DNA of 64,000 nucleotides from Alcanivorax sp. (lineage in GTDB: Bacteria > Pseudomonadota > Gammaproteobacteria > Pseudomonadales > Alcanivoracaceae), in assembly GCA_022449455.1 (NCBI GenBank), contig JAKUPL010000011.1, positions 102,981-166,980 of the forward strand, read 5' to 3'. A model generated the notes under the pieces. The model searched no databases, was not told the DNA's origin, and saw nothing but the letters and a program-made list of their open reading frames with translations. Each line of letters starts with the position of its first letter. Position 1 is the first letter of the stretch. The position numbers and the translations under genes are program-made. Below are positions 35,023 to 43,070 of this stretch, piece by piece.

Positions 35023-35028
35023 TATAAT
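35023..35028 (+). promoter_or_regulatory. trpS: -10 element of the trpS promoter
   Basis: A perfect TATAAT hexamer 36 bp upstream of the trpS start codon. A matching -35 is poor (TGTCTT at 34999-35004, 18-bp spacing). Confidence 0.55.
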
Positions 35029-35063
35029 CGCCGCTTTCTTGCCGTTGCGACAGGAGTCGGCTT

Positions 35064-36278
35064 TTGAGTTCCGTGGTTCCCTCCCAAAGAGTGGTATCGG
35101 GTATGCGCGCCACCGGGCGCCTGCATCTGGGGCATTACCATGGCGTGCTCAAGAATTGGGCACGTTTGCAGCACGAGTACGAGTGTTTCTTTTTTGTCGC
35201 TGACTGGCACGGTCTCACCACCGAGTATGAGAACCCGCACGCCATTCAGGACCATGTCTGGGATCTGGTCACCGACTGGCTGGCCGCCGGCGTCAATCCC
35301 GGCTCCGCCACCCTGTTCATCCAGAGCCAGGTGCCCGAGCACGCGGAGCTGCATCTGCTGCTGTCGATGATGACGCCGCTGTCCTGGCTGGAACGGGTGC
35401 CGACCTACAAGGACCAGCAGGAAAAACTGCGCGAAAAGGATCTCAGCACCTACGGTTTCCTGGGCTACCCGCTGCTGCAGGCCGCCGACATCCTGATCTA
35501 CCGGGCCGGCCAGGTGCCGGTGGGCGCCGACCAGGTGGCTCACGTGGAGCTGACCCGGGAGGTGGCGCGCCGCTTCAACCATCTGTACGGCCGCGAGCCG
35601 GGCTTCGAGGAAGCGGTGGCGGCGGCCATCAAAAAGATGGGCAAGAAGCAGTCGCGCCTCTACACCGAGAACCGCCGCAAGTATCAGGAGCAGGGCGACG
35701 AGTCGGCCCTGGAGGCCGCCCGGGCTCTGGTGCAGGGGCAGCAGAACATTACCCTGGGCGACAAGGAACGCCTGAGCGGCGACCTGGAAGGCGGCGGCAA
35801 GGTGATCCTGCCGGAACCGCAGGCACTGCTGACACCGGCGTCCAAGATGCCCGGGTTGGACGGTCAGAAAATGTCCAAGTCCTACGGCAACTTCATCAGT
35901 CTGCGCGAGGAGCCGGACCAGGTGGACGCCAAGATCCGGCGCATGCCCACCGACCCGGCACGGGTGCGGCGCAGCGACCCGGGCAACCCGGACAAGTGCC
36001 CGGTGTGGGAATTCCACCAGGTGTACACCGACGACGCCACCCGCGCCTGGGTGCGTGAGGGCTGCACCTCCGCCGGCATCGGCTGCCTGGAATGCAAGAA
36101 GCCGGTGATCGAGGCGGTGCAGGAAGAGCTGGCGCCGATCCGCAAGCGCGCCGAGGAGCATTTGCGTAATCCGGATCTGGTGCGCACCATCGTGGCGGAA
36201 GGCTGCGAGGAGGCTCGTGAGGCGGCCCGCGCCACCCTCGAGGAAGTGCGCGCCGCCATGGGGCTGCACTACCGGTGA
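35064..36278 (+). CDS. trpS: Tryptophan--tRNA ligase, probable Fe-S-binding form
   Basis: A 404-aa class I synthetase. Seen: the HIGH-type GRLHLGHYHG near residue 20 and the KMSKS block GQKMSKSYGN near 270. Residues 312-344 carry four Cys spaced C-x21-C-x6-C-x2-C (C312, C334, C341, C344), close to the [4Fe-4S] site known from Thermotoga TrpRS, and the protein is longer than the ~335-aa standard enzyme. The start is TTG 35064 with CAGGAG 7 bases upstream. It heads the trpS-scpA-scpB-rluB transcript. Confidence 0.93.
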   Translation: MSSVVPSQRVVSGMRATGRLHLGHYHGVLKNWARLQHEYECFFFVADWHGLTTEYENPHAIQDHVWDLVTDWLAAGVNPGSATLFIQSQVPEHAELHLLLSMMTPLSWLERVPTYKDQQEKLREKDLSTYGFLGYPLLQAADILIYRAGQVPVGADQVAHVELTREVARRFNHLYGREPGFEEAVAAAIKKMGKKQSRLYTENRRKYQEQGDESALEAARALVQGQQNITLGDKERLSGDLEGGGKVILPEPQALLTPASKMPGLDGQKMSKSYGNFISLREEPDQVDAKIRRMPTDPARVRRSDPGNPDKCPVWEFHQVYTDDATRAWVREGCTSAGIGCLECKKPVIEAVQEELAPIRKRAEEHLRNPDLVRTIVAEGCEEAREAARATLEEVRAAMGLHYR

Positions 36279-36308
36279 GTGGCCAGCGGGCGGTGAGTGG
36301 CCAGCGGG
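36273..36308 (+). repeat. 18-bp tandem duplication at the trpS/scpA junction
   Basis: CGGTGAGTGGCCAGCGGG at 36273-36290 is repeated without change at 36291-36308. The first copy contains the trpS TGA; the second supplies a purine-rich stretch before the scpA start. Confidence 0.8.
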
Positions 36309-36318
36309 AGCGGCACGC

Positions 36319-37248
36319 ATGAACGATGTCATCGACCAACCGGCCGCGCCCGGCGCCCGGAACCCCTTGGCGCCGAGCGGTCCGCAACAGGCGGAAATGC
36401 CGTTTGGTCTGATGTACGGGCAGGCGATCACCAAGCTGCCGGACGATCTGTACATCCCGCCGGACGCCCTGGAAGTGTTCCTGGAGGCGTTCGAGGGGCC
36501 GCTGGATCTGCTGCTGTATCTGATCAAGCGCCAGAATCTGGACATCCTGGACATCCCGGTGGCCCAGATCACCAGCCAGTACATGGAGTACGTGGAACTG
36601 ATGAAGGCGCTCAACCTGGAGTTGGCCGCCGAATATCTGGTGATGGCCGCCATGCTGGGCGAGATCAAATCGCGCAGCCTGCTGCCGCGGCCCAGCCACG
36701 ATGACGACGAGGACGCCGAGGACCCGCGCGCGGAGTTGATCCGCCGTCTGCAGGAATACGAGCGCTTCAAGCAGGCCGCCGAGGACATCGACGGACTGCC
36801 GCGCCAGGAACGGGATTTTCAGCTGGCCGCCGCGCGCCGCCCGGACTACGTGCGCGAGCGGGCGCAGCCGGACGTGGAGCTGCGCGAGCTGTTGCTGGCC
36901 TTCAAGGAAGTGCTACACCGGGCCGACATGTTCGAGAGCCACCAGGTATCGCGGGAGAAATTGTCCACCCGCGAACGCATGGCCAACGTGCTGGACCGGC
37001 TCAAGGGCCGCGAATTCGTGCCCTTCGTGGAATTGTTCGAGGCCGAGGAAGGCCGCCTCGGCGTGGTGGTGAGTTTTCTGGCGGTGCTGGAGCTGGTCAA
37101 GGGTTCGCTGATCGAGCTGATCCAGACCGAGCCGTTCAGCCCGATCCACGTGAAGGCCCGCACGCTGGTGCTGGAGGAGTCCGAGGCCCTGGCGGCACTG
37201 GAAATCGATGACGACGAATCCGCCGACGACACGCCCGAGGACGATTGA
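36319..37248 (+). CDS. scpA: Segregation and condensation protein A
   Basis: A 309-aa kleisin subunit of the SMC-ScpAB complex. Seen: the family block EAFEGPLDLLLYLIKRQNLDILDIPVAQIT, AAEYLVMAAMLGEIKSRSLLP, and the C-terminal winged-helix VVVSFLAVLELVKGSLIELI. An N-terminal extension of ~45 residues precedes the core. The start at 36319 has GGGAG upstream. It is followed by scpB one base after its stop. Confidence 0.93.
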   Translation: MNDVIDQPAAPGARNPLAPSGPQQAEMPFGLMYGQAITKLPDDLYIPPDALEVFLEAFEGPLDLLLYLIKRQNLDILDIPVAQITSQYMEYVELMKALNLELAAEYLVMAAMLGEIKSRSLLPRPSHDDDEDAEDPRAELIRRLQEYERFKQAAEDIDGLPRQERDFQLAAARRPDYVRERAQPDVELRELLLAFKEVLHRADMFESHQVSREKLSTRERMANVLDRLKGREFVPFVELFEAEEGRLGVVVSFLAVLELVKGSLIELIQTEPFSPIHVKARTLVLEESEALAALEIDDDESADDTPEDD

Positions 37249-37249
37249 C

Positions 37250-38143
37250 GTGGAGCCGCAGCACATCAAGAACATTCTGGAAGCGGCGATTTTCGCCGCC
37301 GACGGCCCGCTCGACCGGGACGCGCTGTTGATGCTGTTCGACGAGGGTGAGCGGCCGGACAAGGCGACCCTGTCGAAGCTGCTGGAAGAGGTGGCCGAGG
37401 AATACGCCGGGCGCGGCGTGGAATTGCGCGAGGTGGCCTCCGGCTTCCGCTTCCAGGTGCGCAAGGACCTGGGCCCCTGGGTCAGCCGCCTGTGGCAGGA
37501 GAAACCGCCGCGCTACAGCCGGGCGATCCTGGAAACGCTGGCGCTGGTGGCCTACCGTCAGCCGATCACCCGGGGCGAAATCGAGGAAATTCGCGGCGTG
37601 TCGGTGAGCTCGCACATCATCAAGAGCCTGCTGGAACGCAATTGGGTAAGAGTGGTGGGGCACCGGGACGTGCCCGGGCGCCCGGCCATGTTCGCCACCA
37701 CCCGGCAGTTTCTGGACTACTTCGATCTGAAGAGCCTGGAGGACCTGCCGCCGCTGTCCGAGATCAAGGATCTGGACAAGCTCAACGAGGAACTGGCGCT
37801 GAGCGACGCCCCGGACGAGGACGAAGACCAGGAGCCGGGCACCGACACCGCCGCTGGTGAGCCCGCCGAGCGGCTGTTCGGCGGCTACGACGAGGCGCCG
37901 GAAATCGACGACTCCACCCTGATGAGCATGGACAAGGTGGACGCGGTGAACGCCGGTTTCGAGACCGAATTCCGCCGCAAGGCGTCACCGGAGGCGGAGA
38001 ACGACGCCGCCCCGACCAAACCGGTTGCCACGGAAGTGCCGGTTGCCACGGACACGCCGGTGGCGGACGACGCGGAAGACCGGCAGGGGAACGACGACGG
38101 CGGCGAAGCCGCCAACGAGGACGAAACATCGCGTCATGAGTGA
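37250..38143 (+). CDS. scpB: Segregation and condensation protein B
   Basis: A 297-aa SMC-complex partner. Residues ~1-165 are the paired winged helices: NILEAAIFAADGPLDRD, then FRFQVRKDLGPWVSRL, ILETLALVAYRQPITRGEIEEIRG, and NWVRVVGHRDVPGRPAMFATT. The last ~100 residues are an acidic low-complexity tail with near-repeats (VATEVPVATDTPVA). GTG 37250 is chosen because GAGGA lies 8 bases upstream and the protein then starts MEPQHIKNIL; an in-frame ATG 37208 inside scpA lacks a ribosome site. It overlaps rluB by 8 bases. Confidence 0.9.
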   Translation: MEPQHIKNILEAAIFAADGPLDRDALLMLFDEGERPDKATLSKLLEEVAEEYAGRGVELREVASGFRFQVRKDLGPWVSRLWQEKPPRYSRAILETLALVAYRQPITRGEIEEIRGVSVSSHIIKSLLERNWVRVVGHRDVPGRPAMFATTRQFLDYFDLKSLEDLPPLSEIKDLDKLNEELALSDAPDEDEDQEPGTDTAAGEPAERLFGGYDEAPEIDDSTLMSMDKVDAVNAGFETEFRRKASPEAENDAAPTKPVATEVPVATDTPVADDAEDRQGNDDGGEAANEDETSRHE

Positions 38144-38975
38144 AAAGTTGCAGAAAGTCCTGGCCCGCACCGGGCTGGGATCACGCCGTGAACTGGAGAC
38201 CTGGATCGCCAACGGGCGCATCTCCGTGAACGGCAAGGTGGCGACCCTGGGCGACCGGGTGGAGCCGGAAGACACGATCAGAGTGGACGGCAGGATCATT
38301 CCAGTGAAGGCGGAAGAAGACGTAATTCGGCGCGTGATCGTTTATCACAAGCCAGCCGGTGAGGTGTGCTCGCGGAACGACCCGCAGGGGCGCCCCACGG
38401 TGTTCGACAATCTGCCCCGGTTGCAGGGCCTGCGCTGGGTGCAGGTGGGCCGGCTGGACATCAATACCACCGGCCTGATGCTGTTCACCACCGACGGTGA
38501 GCTGGCGCATCGCCTGATGCACCCGTCCAACGGTTTCGTGCGCGAGTACGCGGTGCGCGTGCGCGGCGAGCTCACCGATGAGAAACGGCGGGCGATGCTT
38601 GACGGCGTGCTGCTGGAGGACGGGGTATCCCGGTTCGACAGCATCGAGGACGCCGGCGGCGGCGAAGAGGCCGCCAACCACTGGCACAAGGTCAGCCTGA
38701 CCGGCGGCAAGTATCGGGAAGTGCGGCGCCTGTTCCAGTCCCAGGATCTGGAAGTGGCGCGGCTGATCCGCATCCGCTTCGGCGATCTGACGCTGCCGTC
38801 GGATTTGCGCATGGGGCGCTGGAAGGAACTCACCGCCGACGAGATCAAGCCGCTCACCGACCGGGTGGATCTGAAAGGTAAGAAGTACACCGGCCTGTAC
38901 GGTCGCGCGCGCCTGCGCCACCAGCGTGGCGACAAGCCGCCGCGCAAGCCCCGCCGCAATCCCTACCGCCGCTGA
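38136..38975 (+). CDS. rluB: 23S rRNA pseudouridine(2605) synthase
   Basis: A 279-aa RsuA/RluB-type pseudouridine synthase. An N-terminal S4 RNA-binding domain (MSEKLQKVLARTGLGSRREL) is followed by the catalytic domain with GRLDINTTGLMLFTTDGELAHRLMHP, in which Asp is the nucleophile, and KYREVRRLFQ. A basic tail (KPPRKPRRNPYRR) probably contacts rRNA. The start overlaps the scpB end by 8 bases. The ScpB-RluB order is conserved in gammaproteobacteria. Confidence 0.93.
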   Translation: MSEKLQKVLARTGLGSRRELETWIANGRISVNGKVATLGDRVEPEDTIRVDGRIIPVKAEEDVIRRVIVYHKPAGEVCSRNDPQGRPTVFDNLPRLQGLRWVQVGRLDINTTGLMLFTTDGELAHRLMHPSNGFVREYAVRVRGELTDEKRRAMLDGVLLEDGVSRFDSIEDAGGGEEAANHWHKVSLTGGKYREVRRLFQSQDLEVARLIRIRFGDLTLPSDLRMGRWKELTADEIKPLTDRVDLKGKKYTGLYGRARLRHQRGDKPPRKPRRNPYRR

Positions 38976-38990
38976 GGCGGCGCGGCGGCC

Positions 38991-39707
38991 CTAAGGCAGC
39001 CGCATCAAGGCCCCCACCAACGCCGGCAGCGCCGTTTCCACCCGCAGAATGCGGGTGCCGAAGCGGTGCGCGCGGAAGCCGTGCTCCTGCAGCATTTCCA
39101 CCTCGAACGGCGTCCAGCCGCCCTCCGGGCCGATCGCCAGGGTCGCCGGCCCGTCCAGCTCATGGGGCAGGGCGGGGTGGTCGCCGGGCTGGGCCAGAAA
39201 GCGCGGGCCGGCACCGGCCCAGGCATCCAGGTCGTCCTCCACGAACGGGCGGAAGCGCGGCGCCAGCAGCAGTTCCGGCAGCACCGTATCGCCGGCCTGT
39301 TCCAGGCCCAGCAGCAGTTTCTCGCGGAGCAGATCCGCCTTGAGCGTGGGGGTGCGCCAGTAGCTTTTGTCCACCTTCCAGGCGTTCACCAGCACGATGC
39401 GTTTGATGCCCAGACTGGCGGCGTCGATCAGCAGGCGCTTGAGCATTTTCGGCCGCGGCAGGGCCAGCAACAGATTCAGCCCCAGGGGAGGCGGGGGGTG
39501 AGAAATCGCTTTAAAAGAAAGCACTATCTCATTGTTATCAATGGATTCTATCCGGCCTTCCCCCAGGGGGCCATTGAGCAGGCCGGCGCGGCAGGGCGCG
39601 CCTTCGGTCAGCCCCAATACGGTGCGCACGTGACCGGCCTGGCGCGGGTCCAGGCGCCAGCGGTGCTCGTCCAGCCGTTGATCGGGGTGCAGCAGCAGCA
39701 GATTCAT
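38991..39707 (-). CDS. rsmE: 16S rRNA (uracil(1498)-N(3))-methyltransferase
   Basis: A 238-aa SPOUT-family methyltransferase. Seen: the N-terminal PUA-like part (HVRTVLGLTEGAPCRAG), LLLALPRPKMLKRLLIDAASLG, and the C-terminal knot LAIGPEGGWTPFEVEMLQ with LGTRILRVETA-like RFGTRILRVETALPALVG. Standard length. It is convergent with rluB and divergent from the MoxR gene. Confidence 0.95.
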   Translation of the reverse strand: MNLLLLHPDQRLDEHRWRLDPRQAGHVRTVLGLTEGAPCRAGLLNGPLGEGRIESIDNNEIVLSFKAISHPPPPLGLNLLLALPRPKMLKRLLIDAASLGIKRIVLVNAWKVDKSYWRTPTLKADLLREKLLLGLEQAGDTVLPELLLAPRFRPFVEDDLDAWAGAGPRFLAQPGDHPALPHELDGPATLAIGPEGGWTPFEVEMLQEHGFRAHRFGTRILRVETALPALVGALMRLP

Positions 39708-39832
39708 GGGGCGGGATTATCGCACAGGGACTGACGCAATCCTCCCGCAACGTGGCGATTCCGGCCCTTTGCGCCGGCGCCGGGGGTTGCTAGAGTGCGC
39801 CTCGTTATTCTCGATGACGTGGAGAGACACGC

Positions 39833-40675
39833 ATGCAGTTTCAGGGCACCGACCAGTACGTCGCCACCGAAGATCTGAAGATGGCCGTCAACGCCGCCAT
39901 CGCTCTGCAGCGCCCGCTGCTGATCAAGGGCGAGCCGGGCACCGGCAAAACCCTGCTCGCCGAGCAGGTGGCCGAGTCCCTCGGCATGCCGCTGCTGTCC
40001 TGGCATATCAAGTCCACCACCAAGGCCCAGCAGGGCCTGTACGAGTACGACGCGGTGTCCCGCCTGCGCGACTCCCAGCTGGGCGCCGAGGGCGTCGAGG
40101 ACGTGTCCAACTACATCAAGAAGGGCAAGTTGTGGGAGGCGTTCGCCGCCGACGACCAGGTGGTGCTGCTGATCGACGAGATCGACAAGGCCGACATCGA
40201 GTTCCCCAACGATCTGCTGCAGGAACTGGATCGCATGGAGTTCTTCGTCTACGAGACCGGGGAAACCGTGCGCGCCGAGAAGCGCCCGATCGTGATCATC
40301 ACCTCCAACAATGAGAAGGAGCTGCCCGACGCCTTCCTGCGCCGCTGCTTCTTCCACTACATCAATTTCCCCGACGCCAAAACCATGCAGGCGATCGTTG
40401 ATGTGCACTTCCCGGAGATCAAGAAGGAGCTGGTCAGCGAAGCGCTGGAGATCTTCTTCGACCTGCGCAAGGTGCCGGGCATGAAGAAAAAGCCCTCCAC
40501 CAGCGAGCTGATCGACTGGCTCAAGCTGCTGATGGCCGACGATATTCCCCAGGACATCCTGCGCAACCGCGACACCAAGAGCGCGGTACCGCCGCTGTAC
40601 GGGGCCCTGGTGAAGAACGAGGCCGACGTGCAGTTGCTGGAACGGCTGGCCTTCATGAGCCGCCGCGAACGCTGA
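39833..40675 (+). CDS. MoxR-family AAA+ ATPase
   Basis: A 280-aa AAA+ ATPase. Walker A is GEPGTGKTLLAEQ, Walker B is VLLIDEIDKAD, sensor 1 is IVIITSNNEKELPDAFLRRC. The small size and the following VWA gene (16-bp gap) identify the MoxR/CoxE-type pair, which acts as a metal-chelatase-like chaperone in assembling or activating partner proteins. The client is not evident here. Confidence 0.92.
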   Translation: MQFQGTDQYVATEDLKMAVNAAIALQRPLLIKGEPGTGKTLLAEQVAESLGMPLLSWHIKSTTKAQQGLYEYDAVSRLRDSQLGAEGVEDVSNYIKKGKLWEAFAADDQVVLLIDEIDKADIEFPNDLLQELDRMEFFVYETGETVRAEKRPIVIITSNNEKELPDAFLRRCFFHYINFPDAKTMQAIVDVHFPEIKKELVSEALEIFFDLRKVPGMKKKPSTSELIDWLKLLMADDIPQDILRNRDTKSAVPPLYGALVKNEADVQLLERLAFMSRRER

Positions 40676-40691
40676 TCCCGGAGAAGCGTTT

Positions 40692-41870
40692 ATGCTGATC
40701 GGTTTTTTCGAGGACCTGCGCGCCCACCGGGTGCCGGTGAGCCTGCGCGAACTGCTGGACCTGTTCGACGCGCTCAAACACCACGTGGCGTTCGGTTCCA
40801 TCGAGGACTTCTACATGCTGTCCCGGGCGGTGATGGTCAAGGACGAGAAGTACTATGACCGCTTCGACCGCGCCTTTGCCCATTACTTCGAGGGGCTGGA
40901 AAGCATCGAGCCGGACTGGCTGAGCCGCACCATTCCCGAGGAATGGCTGCGCGCCCAGCTGGAGAAGACCCTGTCCGCCGAGGAGCGCGAGAAACTGCAG
41001 GGCCTGGGCAGCCTGGAAAAGATCCTCGACGAGCTGCGCAAGCGCCTGGAAGAGCAGGAAAAGCGCCACCAGGGCGGCAATAAATGGGTCGGCACCGGCG
41101 GCACCAGCCCGTTCGGCGGCTACGGGGAGAACCCGGAAGGCATCCGCATGGTCGGCCCGTCGCGCAATAAAAGCGCGGTGAAGGTCTGGGAAAAGCGGGA
41201 ATTCCGCAACCTGGACGATTCCGTGGAACTGGGCATCCGCAACATCAAGCTGGCCCTGCGCCGGCTGCGCAAGTTCGCCCGCACCGGCCGCGACGACGAG
41301 CTGGACATGGACGACACCATCCGCTCCACCGCCCGCAACGCCGGCCTGCTCGACATCAAGATGCGCCCGGAGAAGGAAAACCGGGTCAAGGTGCTGCTGT
41401 TCTTCGACATCGGCGGCTCCATGGACCCCTACATCAAGATGTGCGAGGAACTGTTCTCCGCCGCCCGGCTGGAGTTCAAGCACATGGAGTACTTCTACTT
41501 CCACAACTTCATTTACGAATACGTGTGGAAGGACAACCGCCGCCGCTGGGACGAAAAGGTCTCCACCTGGGACGTGCTGCACAAGTACGGCAGCGACTAC
41601 AAGGTGATCTTCATCGGCGACGCCGCCATGAGCCCCTACGAGGTGAACTCGGTGGGCGGCTCCGTGGAGCACTGGAACGACGAGCCCGGCGCGGTCTGGT
41701 TCCAGCGCATCATGGACACCTACGAGAAGGTGATCTGGCTGAACCCGGAACCGGAACGGGCCTGGCAGATGACCACCTCGACCCAGTGGATCAAGCAGCT
41801 CGCCGACCAGCGCATGTTTCCGCTGACCCTGGACGGGATCGAGCGGGCCATGCGGTACCTCAGCAAGTAG
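40692..41870 (+). CDS. VWA domain-containing CoxE-like protein
   Basis: A 392-aa partner of the MoxR ATPase. The N-terminal half is helical and charged. The C-terminal VWA domain has the MIDAS motif FFDIGGSMDPY, then HNFIYEYVW and VIFIGDAAMSPYE. The stop TAG (41868-41870) falls in a 23-bp sequence identical to the end of the 270-bp element at 8 kb. The next gene is convergent and its stop lies in the same 23 bp, only 12 bp away. Confidence 0.9.
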   Translation: MLIGFFEDLRAHRVPVSLRELLDLFDALKHHVAFGSIEDFYMLSRAVMVKDEKYYDRFDRAFAHYFEGLESIEPDWLSRTIPEEWLRAQLEKTLSAEEREKLQGLGSLEKILDELRKRLEEQEKRHQGGNKWVGTGGTSPFGGYGENPEGIRMVGPSRNKSAVKVWEKREFRNLDDSVELGIRNIKLALRRLRKFARTGRDDELDMDDTIRSTARNAGLLDIKMRPEKENRVKVLLFFDIGGSMDPYIKMCEELFSAARLEFKHMEYFYFHNFIYEYVWKDNRRRWDEKVSTWDVLHKYGSDYKVIFIGDAAMSPYEVNSVGGSVEHWNDEPGAVWFQRIMDTYEKVIWLNPEPERAWQMTTSTQWIKQLADQRMFPLTLDGIERAMRYLSK

Positions 41871-41885
41871 TGTGAACAGGCCCTA
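41863..41885. repeat. Solitary 23-bp end of the 8-kb element's terminal repeat
   Basis: Bases 41863-41885 are identical to the outer 23 bases of the right terminal repeat of the element (8314-8336). No second arm or internal sequence of the element is present. As at 8 kb, it lies between convergent genes and both stop codons are inside it (TAG at 41868-41870; reverse TAG at 41885-41883). Confidence 0.8.
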
Positions 41886-42788
41886 GCCGCGATCCCGCCG
41901 CTTCAACCAGGGCAGGGACCCGATACTCAGCATCACCACCGCCATGCCAAGCCACTGGACCGGCCCCAGATGTTCGTCCGGGAACAGCACCAGCGCGGCG
42001 GTGACCGTGACCACCGGCCCGAACATGGCCACCACCGCCGCCTCCGACGCATTGGCCCGGTGAAAGCCCTCGAACAGCAGAAAGAAGGGCAGCACCGTGG
42101 ACAGCACCACCAACACCACCATCCAGCCCAGTGCCGGCGCGCTCAGCAGCAGCTCGGAGGCGGGGATGCCCGGCAGCAACCCCACGCCCATGAACACCAG
42201 AGTGAAACTGTTGGACACCTGATTGAAGCGCACCGAGCCGAGCGGTTTCATCAACCCCTGGCTGAGGGTCAGGAAGCTGGCGTAGCAGGCCGCCGCGCCG
42301 AGCCCATAGAGCACGCCGTGGGTGGTCACCCGGCCGGCCTGCCAGCCGGGCAGCAACAGCAGCGCGATGCCGGTCCAGGCGCCGGCGAACACCAGGGCAT
42401 GCAGAGGCGAGGGCAGGCGCCGGGCGCGCGCCGCGTCCAGCAGCATCACCAGCGCCGGGAACAGGTACAGCAGCATCCGTGACAGGCTGGCGCCGAGCTC
42501 ATGGATGGCGTTGAAGTCGCACCAGGTACTGAAAAAGAACAGCAGGCCGCTGACCCCGCACAGCAGCCACTGCCGGCCGCTGAGCCGGGCCTTGGGCCGG
42601 TGCCGGTTGAGCCACAGGGCGCCCACCCAGAACAGCGGCACCGCCAGCACGAAGCGCCAGATCAGCAGCACGTCCACGGACACGCCGTATTGGTATACCA
42701 AACGGGCAAAAATGCCCTTGAAGGCCATGGCGAAGGTGGCCAGAGCCACCAGCATCAGGCCGGACTGCCAGAAGGCACGCTGCGTCAT
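41883..42788 (-). CDS. DMT-superfamily transporter (EamA domain)
   Basis: A 301-aa inner-membrane protein with ten hydrophobic helices in two EamA repeats (about residues 10-145 and 155-290). Helix 1 begins SGLMLVALATFAMAFKGIFARLVY-like sequence, and the second repeat starts THGVLYGLGAAACYASFLTLS. It is probably a metabolite or amino-acid exporter; the substrate is not inferable. Its stop lies inside the repeat end shared with the 8-kb element. Confidence 0.9.
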   Translation of the reverse strand: MTQRAFWQSGLMLVALATFAMAFKGIFARLVYQYGVSVDVLLIWRFVLAVPLFWVGALWLNRHRPKARLSGRQWLLCGVSGLLFFFSTWCDFNAIHELGASLSRMLLYLFPALVMLLDAARARRLPSPLHALVFAGAWTGIALLLLPGWQAGRVTTHGVLYGLGAAACYASFLTLSQGLMKPLGSVRFNQVSNSFTLVFMGVGLLPGIPASELLLSAPALGWMVVLVVLSTVLPFFLLFEGFHRANASEAAVVAMFGPVVTVTAALVLFPDEHLGPVQWLGMAVVMLSIGSLPWLKRRDRG

Positions 42789-42885
42789 CGAAAAGCTCGC
42801 AAGACAGAAAGGGAACAGGGCGGAGCGGCCCCATGGTCCGCCTCTGGGGCGGGGAAATCCAATGAAAAGCGGGGCTGCATTCCAT

Positions 42886-43014
42886 GCCCTATGGGAATGG
42901 AATAAAAGAAAAACAATAAAAATCCCGACTGAAAAGGCGAAACGTAAAATTCACGCTGGCATCTTTTAACAATTGGCCGGTGTATTGCATAGTAGCTACC
43001 CATACCCATAGGGC
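42886..43014. promoter_or_regulatory. Inverted repeat flanking an AT-rich divergent promoter region
   Basis: GCCCTATGGG (42886-42895) and CCCATAGGGC (43005-43014) are exact reverse complements about 110 bp apart. They flank an A/T-rich stretch (42897-42975) in the 282-bp gap between divergent genes. They could be regulator half-sites controlling the exporter, the barrel-like protein, or both. Confidence 0.35.
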
Positions 43015-43070
43015 CTGCCTGGCGGGTCCTTCGTCAGCCCAGTTTTCGCCTTTTCCCGGAGCGGACGGCC

